In this document: piece after piece, positions 37,757 to 51,400 of the stretch | Layout: each line of letters starts with the position of its first letter | Position numbering within the stretch: the first letter of the stretch is position 1 | Origin: Aurelia coerulea | Taxonomy: Eukaryota > Cnidaria > Scyphozoa > Semaeostomeae > Ulmaridae | DNA length: 64,000 nucleotides | Reading direction: 5' to 3' | Assembly (NCBI GenBank): GCA_039566865.1 | Contig: CM076954.1 | Span: 7,944,001-8,008,000, forward strand | Made by a program: the position numbers and the translations under genes | Notes under the pieces: model-generated | Database searches by the model: none | What the model saw: only the letters and a program-made list of their open reading frames with translations | Told to the model about the DNA's origin: nothing

Positions 37757-40700
37757 TGGATTAATGTACTTTAGTAGCTACAATTTATATTAGAAAGAGT
37801 ATTGCACTCATCGTACTTTAAAACTTTAGTTCGGCCAGTAATTTCTTTAACAGCACTTTATTAGTGCTGCAGCAACCCTACTTGGAAACATTACTATAGA
37901 CATTAGTTTTTTCTTTAGTCTCATTTTAGCTTTACTGAATAAACAAACATTGATTAATTAAATGTTTACTTTCTCAAAGAAAACAAAATGTAAACACAAA
38001 ATCTGTGGATATACGTAACTAAGTAGCAACAATTTAGATTATAAAAAGTATTGCATTCATCGTTCTTTAAAACTTTAGTTCTACCAGTAACTTCTTTTAT
38101 AGCACTATATTTTTGGTGCAGCAACTATTCTTGGAAACATTACTATAGCCATTAGTTTTTTCTTTAGTCTCGTTTTAGCTTTTTTGCATAAACAAACATC
38201 GATTAATAAATTGTCTATTTTCTCAAAGAAAACAAAATGTAAACACAAAATCTGTGGATTAACGTAACTAAATAGCAACATTTTATATTATAAAAAGTAT
38301 TGCATGCATCGTTCTTTAAAACTTTAGTTCTACCAGTAACTTCTTTTATAGAACTATATTAGTGCTGCAGCAACTATTCTTGGAAACGTTACTATAGAAA
38401 TTAGTTTTTTGTTAAGTCCCATTTTAGCATTACTGCATAAAGAAACATCGATTAATTAAATGTGTATTTTCTCAAAGACAGCAAAATATCAACACAAAAA
38501 CTGTGGATTAATGTACTTTAGTAGCTACAATTTATATTAGAAAGAGTATTGCACTCATCGTACTTTAAAACTTTAGTTCGGCCAGTAACTGCTTTAAGAG
38601 CACTCTATTAGTGCTGCAGCAACCCTACTTGGAAACATTACTATAGACATTAGTTTTTTCTTTAGTCTCATTTTAGCTTTACTGCATAAACAAACATTGA
38701 TTAATTAAATGTTTACTTTCTCAAAGAAAACAAAATGTAAACACAAAATCTGTGGATATACGTAACTAAGTAGCAACAATTTATATTATAAAAAGTATTG
38801 CATTCATCGTTCTTTAAAACTTTAGTTCTACCAGTAACTTCTTTTATAGCACTATATTTTTGGTGCAGCAACTATTCTTGGAAACATTACTATAGCCATT
38901 AGTTTTTTCTTTAGTCTCGTTTTAGCTTTACTGCATAAACAAACATTGATTAATTAAATGTTTACTTTCTCAATGAAAACAAAATGTAAACACAAAATCT
39001 GTGGATTTACGTAACTAAGTAGCAACAATTTATATTATAAAATGTATTGCATTCATCGTTCTTTAAAACTTTAGTTCTACCAGTAACTTCTTTTATAGCA
39101 CTATATTTTTGGTGCAGCAACTATTCTTGGAAACATTACTATAGCCATTAGTTTTTTCTTTAGTCTCGTTTTAGCTTTTTTGCATAAACAAACATCGATT
39201 AATAAATTGTCTATTTTCTCAAAGAAAACAAAATGTAAACACAAAATCTGTGGATTAACGTAACTAAATAGCAACATTTTATATTATAAAAAGTATTGCA
39301 TGCATCGTTCTTTAAAACTTTAGTTCTACCAGTAACTTCTTTTATAGAACTATATTAGTGCTGCAGCAACTATTCTTGGAAACGTTACTATAGAAATTAG
39401 TTTTTTGTTAAGTCCCATTTTAGCATTACTGCATAAAGAAACATCGATTAATTAAATGTGTATTTTCTCAAAGACAGCAAAATATCAACACAAAAACTGT
39501 GGATTAATGTACTTTAGTAGCTACAATTTATATTAGAAAGAGTATTGCACTCATCGTACTTTAAAACTTTAGTTCGGCCAGTAACTGCTTTAAGAGCACT
39601 CTATTAGTGCTGCAGCAACCCTACTTGGAAACATTACTATAGACATTAGTTTTTTCTTTAGTCTCATTTTAGCTTTACTGCATAAACAAACATTGATTAA
39701 TTAAATGTTTACTTTCTCAAAGAAAACAAAATGTAAACACAAAATCTGTGGATATACGTAACTAAGTAGCAACAATTTATATTATAAAAAGTATTGCATT
39801 CATCGTTCTTTAAAACTTTAGTTCTACCAGTAACTTCTTTTATAGCACTATATTTTTGGTGCAGCAACTATTCTTGGAAACATTACTATAGCCATTAGTT
39901 TTTTCTTTAGTCTCGTTTTAGCTTTACTGCATAAACAAACATTGATTAATTAAATGTTTACTTTCTCAATGAAAACAAAATGTAAACACAAAATCTGTGG
40001 ATTTACGTAACTAAGTAGCAACAATTTATATTATAAAATGTATTGCATTCATCGTTCTTTAAAACTTTAGTTCTACCAGTAACTTCTTTTATAGCACTAT
40101 ATTTTTGGTGCAGCAACTATTCTTGGAAACATTACTATAGCCATTCGTTTTTTCTTTAGTCTCGTTTTAGCTTTACTGCATAAACAAACATTGATTAATT
40201 AAATGTTTACTTTCTCAATGAAAACAAAATGTAAACACAAAATCTGTGGACTTACGTAACTAAGTAGCAACAATTTATATTATAAAATGTATTGCAGTCA
40301 TCGTTCTTTAAAACTTTAGTTCTACCAGTAACTTCTTTTATAGCACTATATTTTTGGTGTAGCAACTATTCTTGGAAACGTTACTATAGACATTAGTTGT
40401 TTGTTAAGTCCCAATTTAGCATTACTGCATAAAAAGCATCGATTAATTAAATGTGTATTTTCTGAAACAAAACTAAATATCAACACAAAAACTGTGGTAT
40501 AATGCACTTTAATAGCTACAATTTATATTAGATAGAGTATTGCACTTATCGTTCTTTAGAACTTTGGCTCGGCCAGTAACTTCTTTAAGAGCACTCTATT
40601 AGTGCTGCAGCAACCCTTCTTGGAAACATTACTATAGACATTAGTTTTTTCTTTAGCCTCATTTTAGCTTTACTGCATAAACAAACATCGATTAATTAAA

Positions 40701-43700
40701 TGTTTACTTTCTCAAAGAAAACAAAATGTAAACACAAAATTTGTGGATTAACGTAACTAAGTAGCAACAATTTATATTATAAAAAGTATTGCATTCATCG
40801 TTCTTTAAAACTTTAGTTCTACCAGTAACTTCTTTTATAGAGCTATATTAGTGCTGCTGCAACTATTCTTGGAAACGTTACTATAGACATTAGTTTTTGT
40901 TAAGTCTCATTTTAGCATTACTGCATAGAGAAACATCGATTAATTAAGTGTGTATTTTCTGAAAGAAAGCTAAATATCAACACAAAAACTGTGGATTAAT
41001 GTACTTATTAGCTACAATTCATATTAGAAAGAGTATTGCACTCATTGTTCTTTAAAATTTTAGTTCTGCCAGTAGCTATTTTAAGAGCACTCTATTAGTG
41101 CTGCAACAACCCTTCTTGGAAACATTACTATAGACATTACTTTTTTCTTTTGTCTCATTTTAGCTTTACTGCATAAACAAACATCGATTAATTAAATGTT
41201 TATTTTTTCAAAGAAAACAAAATATAAACACAAAAAGTATGGATTAACGTAACTTAGTAGCTACAATTCATATTATAAAGAGTATTGCACTCATCGTTCT
41301 TTAAAATTTTAGTTCGGCTAGTAACTTCTTTAAGAGCACTCTATTAGTGCTGCAGCAATCCTTCTTGGAAACATTACTATAGACATTATTTTTTGTTAAG
41401 TCTCATTTTAGCATTACTGCATAAAGAAACATCGACTAATTAAATGTGTATTTTCTGAAAGAGAACTAAATATCAACACAAAAACTGTGGATTAATGTAC
41501 TTTAGTAGCTACAATTTATTTTAGAAAGAGTATTGCACTCATCGTTCTTTAAAATTTTAGTTCTGCCAGTAGCTATTTTAAGAGGACTCTATTAGTGCTG
41601 CAACAACCCTTCTTGGAAACATTACTATAGACATTAGTTTTTTCTTTAGTCTCATTTTAGCTTTACTGCATAAACAAACATCGATTAATTAAATGTTTAT
41701 TTTTTCAAAGAAAACAAAATATCAACTCAAAAACTGTGGATTAATGTACTTTAGTAGCTACAATTTATGTTAGAGAGAGTATTGCACTCATCGTTCTTTA
41801 AAATTTTAGTTCTGCCAGTAGCTATTTTAAGAGGACTCTATTAGTGCTGCAACAACCCTTCTTGGAAACATTACTATAGACATTAGTTTTTTCTTTAGTC
41901 TCATTTTAGCTTTACTGCATAAACAAACATCGATTAATTAAATGTTTATTTTTTCAAAGAAAACAAAATATCAACTCAAAAACTGTGGATTAATGTACTT
42001 TAGTAGCTACAATTTATGTTAGAGAGAGTATTGCACTAATCGTTCTTTAAAATTTTAGTTCTGCCAGTAACTATTTTAAGAGCACTCTATTAGTGCTGCA
42101 GCAACCCTTCTTGGAAACATTACTATAGACACTAGTTTTTTCTTTAGTCTCACTTTTGCTTTTTTGCATAAGCAAACATCGATCAATAAAATGTTTATTT
42201 TCTCAAAGAAAACAATATATCAACACAAAAAGTGTGGATTAACGTAACTTAGTAGCAACAATTTATATCATAAAGAGTATTGCACTCATTGTTCTTTAAA
42301 ACTTTAGTTCTACCAGTAATTTCTTTTATAGCACTATATTAGTGCTGTAGCAACCATTTTTCGAAACATTACTATAGACATTAGTTTTTTTTTCGTCTCA
42401 TTTTAGCTTTACTGCATAAACAAACATCGATTAATTAAATGTTTACTTTCTCAAAGAAAACAAAATGTAAACACAAAATCTGTGGATTAACGTAACTAAG
42501 TAGCAACAATTTATATTATAAAAAGTATTGCATTCATCGTTCTTTAAGACTTTAGTTCTACCAGTAGCTTCTTTTATAGCACTTTATTTTTGCTGCAGCA
42601 ACTATTCTTGGAAACGTTACTATAGACATTAGTTTTTTGTTAAGTCTCATTTTAGCATTACTGCATAAAGAAACATCGATTAATTAAGTGTGTATTTTCT
42701 GTAAGAAAGCTAAATATCAACACAAACACTGTGGATTAATGTACTTTAGTAGCTACAATTCATATTAGAAAGAGTATTGCACTCATTGTTCTTTAAAATT
42801 TTAGTTCTGCCAGTAGCTATTTTAAGAGCACTCTATTAGTGCTGCAGCAACCCTACTTGGAAACATTACTATAGACATTACTTTTTTCTTTTGTCTCATT
42901 TTAGCTTTACTGCATAAACAAACATCGATTAATTAAATGTTTATTTTTTCAAAGAAAACAAAAAATAAACACAAAAAGTATGGATTAACGTAACTTAGTA
43001 GCTACAATTCATATTATAAAGAGTATTGCACTCATCGTTCTTTAAAATTTTAGTTCGGCTAGTAACTTCTTTAAGAGCACTCTATTAGTGCTGCAGCAAT
43101 CCTTCTTGGAAACATTACTATAGACATTATTTTTTTGTTAAGTCTCATTTTAGCATTACTGCATAAAGAAACATCGACTAATTAAATGTGTATTTTCTGA
43201 AAGAGAACTAAATATCAACACAAAAACTGTGGATTAATGTACTTTAGTAGCTACAATTTATTTTAGAAAGAGTATTGCACTCATCGTTCTTTAAAATTTT
43301 AGTTCTGCCAGTAGCTATTTTAAGAGGACTCTATTAGTGCTGCAACAACCCTTCTTGGAAACATTACGATAGATATTAGATTTTTCTTTAGTCTCGTTTT
43401 AGCTTTTTTGCATAAACAAACATCGATTAATTAAATGTGTATTTTTTCAAAGAAAACAAAATATCAACACAAAAAGTGTGGATTAACGTAAATTAGTAGC
43501 AACAATTTATATCATAAAGAGTATTGCACTCATTGTTCTTTAAAACTTTAGTTCTACCAGTAACTTCTTTTATAGCACTCAATTAGTGCTGTAGCAACCA
43601 TTTTTCGAAACATTATTATAGACATTAGTTTTTTTTCGTCTCATTTTAGCTTTACTGCATAAACAAACATCGATTAATTAAATGTTTACTTTCTCAAAGA

Positions 43701-46700
43701 AAACAAAATGTAATCACAAAAAGTGTGGATTAACGTAAGTTAGTAGCTACAATTTATATTCTAAAAAGTATTGCATTCATCGTTCTTTAAAACTTTAGTT
43801 CTACCAGTAATTTCTTTTATAGCACTATATTAGTGCTGCAGCAACTATTCTTGGAAACGTTACTATAGACATTAGTTTTCTGTTAAGTCCCATTTTAGCA
43901 TTACTGCATAAAGAAACATCGATTAATAAAATGTTTATTTTCTCAAAGAAAACAAAATATCAACACAAAAAGTGTGGATTAACGTAACTAAGTAGCAATA
44001 ATTTATATTATATAAAAATTATTGCACTAATTGTTCTCTAAAACTTTAGTTCTACTAGTAATTTCTTTTATAACACTATATTAGTGCTGTAGCAACCATT
44101 TTTCGAAACAGTACTATAGCCATTAGTCTTTTCTTTAGTCTCGTTTTAGCTTTGTTGCATAGGCAAAAATCTATTAATAAAATGTATATTTTCTCAAAGA
44201 AAACAAATTATAATCACAAAAAGTGTGGATTAACGTAAGTTAGTAGCTACATTTTATATTATAAAAAGTGTTGCATTTATTGTTCTTTAAAACTTTAGTT
44301 CTACCAGTAATTTCTTTTATAGCACTATATTATTGCTGCAGCAACCGTTCTTGGAGACATTACTATAGAGATTAGTTTTTTCTTTAGTCTCATTTTAGCT
44401 TTACTGCATAAACAAACATCGATTAATTAAATGTTTACTTTCTCAAAGAAAACAAGATGTAAACACAAAATCTGTGGATTAACGTAATTTAGTAGCTACA
44501 ATTCATATTATAAAGAGTATTGCACTCATCGTTCTTCAAAACTTTAGCTCGGCCAGTAACTTGTTTAAGAGCACTCTATTAAAGCTGCAGCAACCCTTCT
44601 TGGAAACATTACTATGGACACTAGTTTTTTCTTTAGTCTCATTTTAGCTTTACTGCATAGGCAAAAATCGATTAATTAAATGTTTATTTTCTCAAAGAAA
44701 ACAAAATATAATCACAAAAACTGTGGATTAACGTAACTAAGTAGCAACAATTTATATCATAAAAAGTATTGCATTCATCGTTCTTTAAAACTTCAGTTCT
44801 ACCAGTAACTTCTTTTATAGCACTATATTAATGCTGCAACAACCCTTCTTGGAAACATTACTATAGACATTAGTTTTTTCTTTAGTCTAATTTTAGCTTT
44901 ACTGCATAAGCAAACATCGATAAATTAAATATTTACTTTCTCAAAGAAAACAAAATGTAAAAACAAAATCTGTAGATTTACGTAACTAAGTAGCAACAAT
45001 TTATATTATAAAAAGTATTGCAATCATCGTTCTCTAAAATTTTAGTTCTGCCAGTAACTATTTTAAGAGCACTCTATTAGTGCTGCAGCAACCCTTCTTG
45101 GAAACATTACTATAGACATTAGTTTTTTCTTTAGTCTCACTTTTGCTTTTTTGCAGAAGCAAACATTGATCAATAAAATGTTTATTTTCTCAAAGAAAAC
45201 AAATTATCAACACAAAAAGCGTGGATTAACGTAACTTAGTAGCAACAATTTATATTATAAAAAGTATTGCACTCATTGTTCTTTAAAACTTTAGTTCTAC
45301 CAGTATTTACTTTTATAGCAGTATATTAGTGCTGTAGCAACCATTTTTCGAAACATTACTATAGACATTAGTTTTTTCTTTAGTCTCATTTTAGCTTTAC
45401 TGCATAAATAAACATCGATTAATTAAATGTTTATTTTCTCAAAGAACACAAAATATAAACACAAAAAGTATGGATTAATATAACTTAGTAGCTACAATTC
45501 ATATTATAAAGAGTATTGCACTCATCGTTCTTTAAAACTTTAGTTCGGCCAGTAACTTCTTTAAGAGCACTCAATTAGTGCTGCAGCAACCCTTCTTGGA
45601 AACATTACTATAGATATTAGTTTTTTCTTTGGTCTCATTTTAGCTTTACTGCATAAACAAACATCGATTAATTAAATTTTTACTTTCTCAAGGAAACAAA
45701 ATATAAACGCAAAAAGTGTGGATTAACGTAATTTAGTAGCTACAATTCATATTATGAAGAGTATTGCACTCATCGTTCTTCAAAACTTTAGCTCGGCCAG
45801 TAACTTGTTTAAGAGCACTCTATTAGTGCTGCAGCAACCCTTCTTGGAAACATTACGATAGACACTAGTTTTTTCTTTAGTCTCATTTTAGCTTTACTGC
45901 ATAGGCAAAAATCGATTAATTAAATGTTTATTTTCTCAAAGAAAACAAAATATAATCACAAAAACTGTGGATTAACTTAACTAAGTAGCAACAATTTATA
46001 TTATAAAAAGTATTGCATTCATCGTTCTTTAAAACTTTAGTTCTACCAGTAACTTCTTTAAGAGCACTATATTAGTGCTGCAGAAACCATTCTTCGAAAC
46101 ATTACTATAGACATTAGTTTTTTGTTAAGTCCCATTTTAGCATTACTGCATAAAGAAACATCGATTAATTGAATGTGTATTTTCTCAAAGAAAACAAAAT
46201 ATCAACACAAAAACTGTGGATTAATGTACTTTAGTAGCTCCAATTTATATTAGATAGAGTATTGCACTTATCGTACTTTAAAACTTTAGTTCGGGCAGTA
46301 ACTTCTTTAAGAGCACTCTACAACAACCCTTCTTTGAAACATTACTACAGACATTAGTTTTTCTCCTTAGTCTCATTTTAGCTTTACTGCATAAACAAAC
46401 ATCGATTAATTAAATGATTACTTTCTCAAAGAAAACAAAATGTAATTACAAAATCTGTAGATTAACGTAACTAAGTAGCAACAATTTATATTATAAAAAG
46501 TATTGCATTCATCGTTCTTTAAAACTTTAGTTCTACTAGTAACTTCTTAAAAGCACTATATTAGTGCTGCAGAAACCGTTCTTGGAATCATTACTATAGA
46601 CATTAGTTTTTTGTTAAGTCTCATTTTAGCGTTACTGCATAAACAGACATCGATTAATTAAATGTTTATTTTCTCAAAGAAAATAAAATATAATCACAAA

Positions 46701-47484
46701 AAGTGTGGATTAACGTAACTTAGTAGCTACAATTCATATTATAAATATTATTGCACTCATCGTCCTTTAAAACTTTAGTTCTGCCAGTAACTTCTTTAAC
46801 AGCACTCTATTAGTGCTGCAGAAACCCTTCTTGGAAACATTACTACAGACAGTAGTTTTTTCTTTAGTCTCATTTTAGATTTACTGCATAACCAAACATC
46901 GATTAATTAAATGATTACTTTCTCAAAGAAAACAAAATGTAATTACAAAATCTGCAGATTAACGTAACTAAGTAGCAACAATTAATATTACAAAAAGTAT
47001 TGCATTCATCGTTCTTTTAAACTTTAGTTCTACCATTAACTTCTTTTATAGCACTATCTTATTGCTGCAGGAACCATTCTTGGAAACATTACTATAGAGA
47101 TTAGTCTTTCCCTTAGTCTCGCTTTAGCTTCTTTGCATAAGCAAACATCGATTAATGAAATGCTTATTTTCTCAAAGAAAACAAAATATAATCACAAAAA
47201 GTGTGGATGAACGCAACTTAGTAGCAACAATTTATATTACAAAAAGTATTGCATTCATCGTTCTTTAAACTTTAGTTCTGCCAGTAATTTCCTTTAAAGC
47301 AGTAAATTAGTGCTGCAGCAACCATTGTTGGAAACATTACTATAGCCATTAGTTTTTTCTTTAGTCTCGTTTTAGCTTTTTTGCATAAGCAAACATCGAT
47401 TAATGAAATGTGTATTTCCTCGAAGAAAACAAAATATCAACACAAAAAGTGTGGATTAAGGTAACTTAGTAGCAACAATTTATA
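37757..47484. repeat. 249 bp satellite array, segment 3
   Basis: Satellite resumes with TGGATTAATGTAC after the PLE and runs to the TA target of the foldback transposon. It includes further copies of the 11-mer family (TGGTATAATGC variant at 40492) and most of the first copy of the 8.2 kb segmental duplication. No gene is seen. Confidence 0.97.
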
Positions 47485-47734
47485 CCGGGTGTCCCAAAAA
47501 AAAGGTAACAGAATTGATGAGAACTAGCGATGAGAGTATAAGTCGAATCGATCCCAAATAAGTTTTGGAGTACTCTTCGATAGTTAACTTGAAGTTTAAT
47601 ACCTCGTTTGAAGATATTGGTGCATCAAGAGTTGAAATATTAATCTCGAAATCCAAAATTTGCGTCCATCTACAAACCAGAGCTTTTGGGTTTTGGCCTA
47701 AACTGCTAACGCGCTGGTTAGGGGAATCTCCTCA
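47485..47734 (+). repeat. Left inverted arm of foldback transposon, copy 1
   Basis: About 250 bp, pairing imperfectly with 48201-48450 in reverse complement. Shared landmarks are CCGGGTGTCCC, GGTAACAGA, GATAGTTAACTTGAAG (AGATAGTTAACTTGAAG in the other arm), GCATCAAGAGTT, ACCAGAGCTTTTGGG and GGAATCTCCTCA. Confidence 0.85.
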
Positions 47735-48200
47735 GTCAAAGACATTTTTGGACAAGGATCGGTTCTTTGGGTACCCGTTTGAAAAGAACGTAAAAAACTG
47801 AAAACTAACAAACAAATTAATGAATATAGTCACCAAGGAATATTTTTCTCCAGTCAAAATGCATTTACTAAAGTACACCAAGCCAAGCACGAATGAGCAT
47901 TTTTCATGTTCCCTTGGGTATATACGATTGCTTGTTTCGTAATAATTTCGTGAGAGATGATGCAAAAAAAATTTCATTCAAGCAATGAAGATTGTAAGAT
48001 GGTCTATGTGTTAAAGCCTACGGGACTTATTTCGCTGATGAAGAACTTTTCTCAGGCAGGTGTAATTCAAAGTTTTTGTAGAATCAAGAAAGGGGTCTCT
48101 TCGGGGCAAAATTCTTGAATCTGATTGTGAACGTCAAAGTCAGATTTCTACTAAAATGTGTTCCTAAGCACGAGGTTCCTTGTTTGTACTTGGCTATGGT

Positions 48201-48450
48201 TGAGGAGATTCCACAGCACAGCGAGTTAGCATCTTAGGCCAAACCCCAAAAGCTCTGGTTTCGGGTAGGAGGCAAATTTGGACTTTCAAGATTAATATTC
48301 CAACTCTTGATGCACTAATATCAACAAATAAGGTGTCAATCTTCAAGTTAACTATCTAAGGGTGCTTCAAAACTTATTAGGGGTCGATTCAACTTAAATT
48401 CTTATCGCTAGCCCCAATCAAATCTGTTACCTTTTTTTTGGGACACCCGG
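48201..48450 (-). repeat. Right inverted arm of foldback transposon, copy 1
   Basis: Reverse-complement partner of the left arm. The outer part is perfect over the first 27 or so bases; further in, substitutions and small indels accumulate. This is typical of an old foldback element rather than one with short terminal repeats. Confidence 0.85.
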
Positions 48451-51400
48451 TATTAGAAAGAGAATTGCACTCATCGTTCTTTAAAACTTTAGTTCGGCCA
48501 GTAATTTCTTTAACAGCACTTTATTAGTGCTGTAGCAACCCTTCTTGAAAACATTACTATAGAAATAGGGTTTTTTCTTTAGTCTCATTTTAGCTTTACT
48601 GCATAGGCAAAAATCGATTAATAAAATGTTTATTTTCTCAAAGAAAACAAAATAGAATCACAAAAAGTGTGGATGAACGCAACTTAGTAGCAACAATTTA
48701 TATTACAAAAAGTATTGCATTCATCGTTCTTTAAGCTTTAGTTCTGCCAGTAATTTCCTTTAAAGCAGTAAATTAGTGCTGCAGCAACCATTGTTGGAAA
48801 CATTACTATAGTCATTAGTTTTTTCTTTAGTCTCGTTTTAGCTTTTTTGCATAAGCAAACATCGCTTAATTAAATGTTTACTTTCTCAAAGAAAACAAAA
48901 TAGAATCACAAAAAGTGTGGATTAACGTAACTTAGTAGCTACAATTCATATTATAAATATTATTGCACTCATCGTCCTTTAAAACTTTTGTTCTGCCAGT
49001 AACTTCTTTAACAGCACTCTATTAGTGCTGCAGCAACCCTTCTTGGAAACATTACTACAGACATTAGTTTTTTCTTTAGTCTCATTTTAGCTTTACTGCA
49101 TAAATGAACATCGCTTAATTAAATGTTTACTTTCTCAAAGAAAACAAAATGTAAACACAAAATCTGTGGATTAAGGTAACTGAGTAGCAAGAATTTATAT
49201 TATAAAAAGTATTGCATTCATCGTTCTTTAAAACTTTAGTTCTACTAGTAACTTCTTAAAAGCACTATATTAGTGCTGCAGCAATCCTTCTTGGAAACAT
49301 TACTATAGACATTATTTTTTGTTAAGTCTCATTTTAGCATTACTGCATAAAGAAACATCGACTAATTAAATGTGTATTTTCTGAAAGAGAACTAAATATA
49401 AACACAAAAAGTATGGATTAACGTAACTTAGTAGCTACAATTCATATTATAAAGAGTATTGCACTCATCGTTCTTTAAAATTTTAGTTCGGCTAGTAACT
49501 TCTTTAAGAGCACTCTATTAGTGCTGCAGCAATCCTTCTTGGAAACATTACTATAGACATTATTTTTTGTTAAGTCTCATTTTAGCATTACTGCATAAAG
49601 AAACATCGACTAATTAAATGTGTATTTTCTGAAAGAGAACTAAATATCAACACAAAAACTGTGGATTAATGTACTTTAGTAGCTACAATTTATATTAGAT
49701 AGAGTATTGCACTCATCGTTCTTTAAAATTTTAGTTCTGCCAGTAGCTATTTTAAGAGGACTCTATTAGTGCTGCAACAACCCTTCTTGGAAACATTACT
49801 ATAGACATTAGTTTTTTCTTTAGTCTCATTTTAGCTTTACTGCATAAACAAACATCGATTAATTAAATGTTTATTTTTTCAAAGAAAACAAAATATCAAC
49901 TCAAAAACTGTGGATTAATGTACTTTAGTAGCTACAATTTATGTTAGAGAGAGTATTGCACTAATCGTTCTTTAAAATTTTAGTTCTGCCAGTAGCTATT
50001 TTAAGAGGACTCTATTAGTGCTGCAACAACCCTTCTTGGAAACATTACTATAGACATTAGTTTTTTCTTTAGTCTCATTTTAGCTTTACTGCATAAACAA
50101 ACATCGATTAATTAAATGTTTATTTTTTCAAAGAAAACAAAATATCAACTCAAAAACTGTGGATTAATGTACTTTAGTAGCTACAATTTATGTTAGAGAG
50201 AGTATTGCACTCATCGTTCTTTAAAATTTTAGTTCTGCCAGTAGCTATTTTAAGAGGACTCTATTAGTGCTGCAACAACCCTTCTTGGAAACATTACTAT
50301 AGACATTAGTTTTTTCTTTAGTCTCATTTTAGCTTTACTGCATAAACAAACATCGATTAATTAAATGTTTATTTTTTCAAAGAAAACAAAATATCAACTC
50401 AAAAACTGTGGATTAATGTACTTTAGTAGCTACAATTTATGTTAGAGAGAGTATTGCACTAATCGTTCTTTAAAATTTTAGTTCTGCCAGTAACTATTTT
50501 AAGAGCACTCTATTAGTGCTGCAGCAACCCTTCTTGGAAACATTACTATAGACACTAGTTTTTTCTTTAGTCTCACTTTTGCTTTTTTGCATAAGCAAAC
50601 ATCGATCAATAAAATGTTTATTTTCTCAAAGAAAACAATATATCAACACAAAAAGTGTGGATTAACGTAACTTAGTAGCAACAATTTATATCATAAAGAG
50701 TATTGCACTCATTGTTCTTTAAAACTTTAGTTCTACCAGTAATTTCTTTTATAGCACTATATTAGTGCTGTAGCAACCATTTTTCGAAACATTACTATAG
50801 ACATTAGTTTTTTTTTCGTCTCATTTTAGCTTTACTGCATAAACAAACATCGATTAATTAAATGTTTACTTTCTCAAAGAAAACAAAATGTAAACACAAA
50901 ATCTGTGGATTAACGTAACTAAGTAGCAACAATTTATATTATAAAAAGTATTGCATTCATCGTTCTTTAAGACTTTAGTTCTACCAGTAGCTTCTTTTAT
51001 AGCACTTTATTTTTGCTGCAGCAACTATTCTTGGAAACGTTACTATAGACATTAGTTTTTTGTTAAGTCTCATTTTAGCATTACTGCATAAAGAAACATC
51101 GATTAATTAAGTGTGTATTTTCTGTAAGAAAGCTAAATATCAACACAAACACTGTGGATTAATGTACTTTAGTAGCTACAATTCATATTAGAAAGAGTAT
51201 TGCACTCATTGTTCTTTAAAATTTTAGTTCTGCCAGTAGCTATTTTAAGAGCACTCTATTAGTGCTGCAACAACCCTTCTTGGAAACATTACTATAGACA
51301 TTACTTTTTTCTTTTGTCTCATTTTAGCTTTACTGCATAAACAAACATCGATTAATTAAATGTTTATTTTTTCAAAGAAAACAAAATATAAACACAAAAA

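Larger units (their letters stand above)
47485..48450. mobile_element. Foldback non-autonomous DNA transposon (MITE-like), copy 1
   Basis: 966 bp inserted in a satellite monomer at TTTATA^TTAG, with TA on both sides: a 2 bp TA target duplication. The ends are perfect inverted repeats starting CCGGGTGTCCC followed by an A run and GGTAACAGA. Imperfect inverted homology continues about 250 bp inward from each end (47485-47734 and 48201-48450), leaving a centre of about 466 bp. TA duplication is the hallmark of the Tc1/mariner (IS630) superfamily, so that is the likely source of transposase. No DDE/D protein is encoded; the 78- and 81-codon frames inside have no transposase features. Empty-site paralogs exist near 3108, 15775 and 32185. 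Confidence 0.9.
41215..49280. repeat. Segmental duplication of satellite, copy 1 (about 8.2 kb)
   Basis: Monomer order and private variants are shared with 49.3-57.4 kb. Offsets step between about 8423 bp (for example ATTACGATAGATATTAG at 43364 versus 51787) and 8172 bp (transposon at 47485 versus 55657). The step is explained by one 249 bp monomer near 45.4-45.65 kb that the second copy lacks, plus 2 bp lost in the second copy near 53.64 kb. At its right end AGCACTATATTAGTGCT continues into GCAGCAATCC, whereas the second copy continues into CTAGCAACC. Confidence 0.85.

Noticed and set aside
47565..47977. 78- and 81-codon frames inside the foldback transposon (also at 55737-56149)
   Set aside because: They lie on opposite strands and overlap. 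One is mostly inside the inverted arm, and neither shows DDE/D or helix-turn-helix features. They are identical in both copies only because the region was duplicated.
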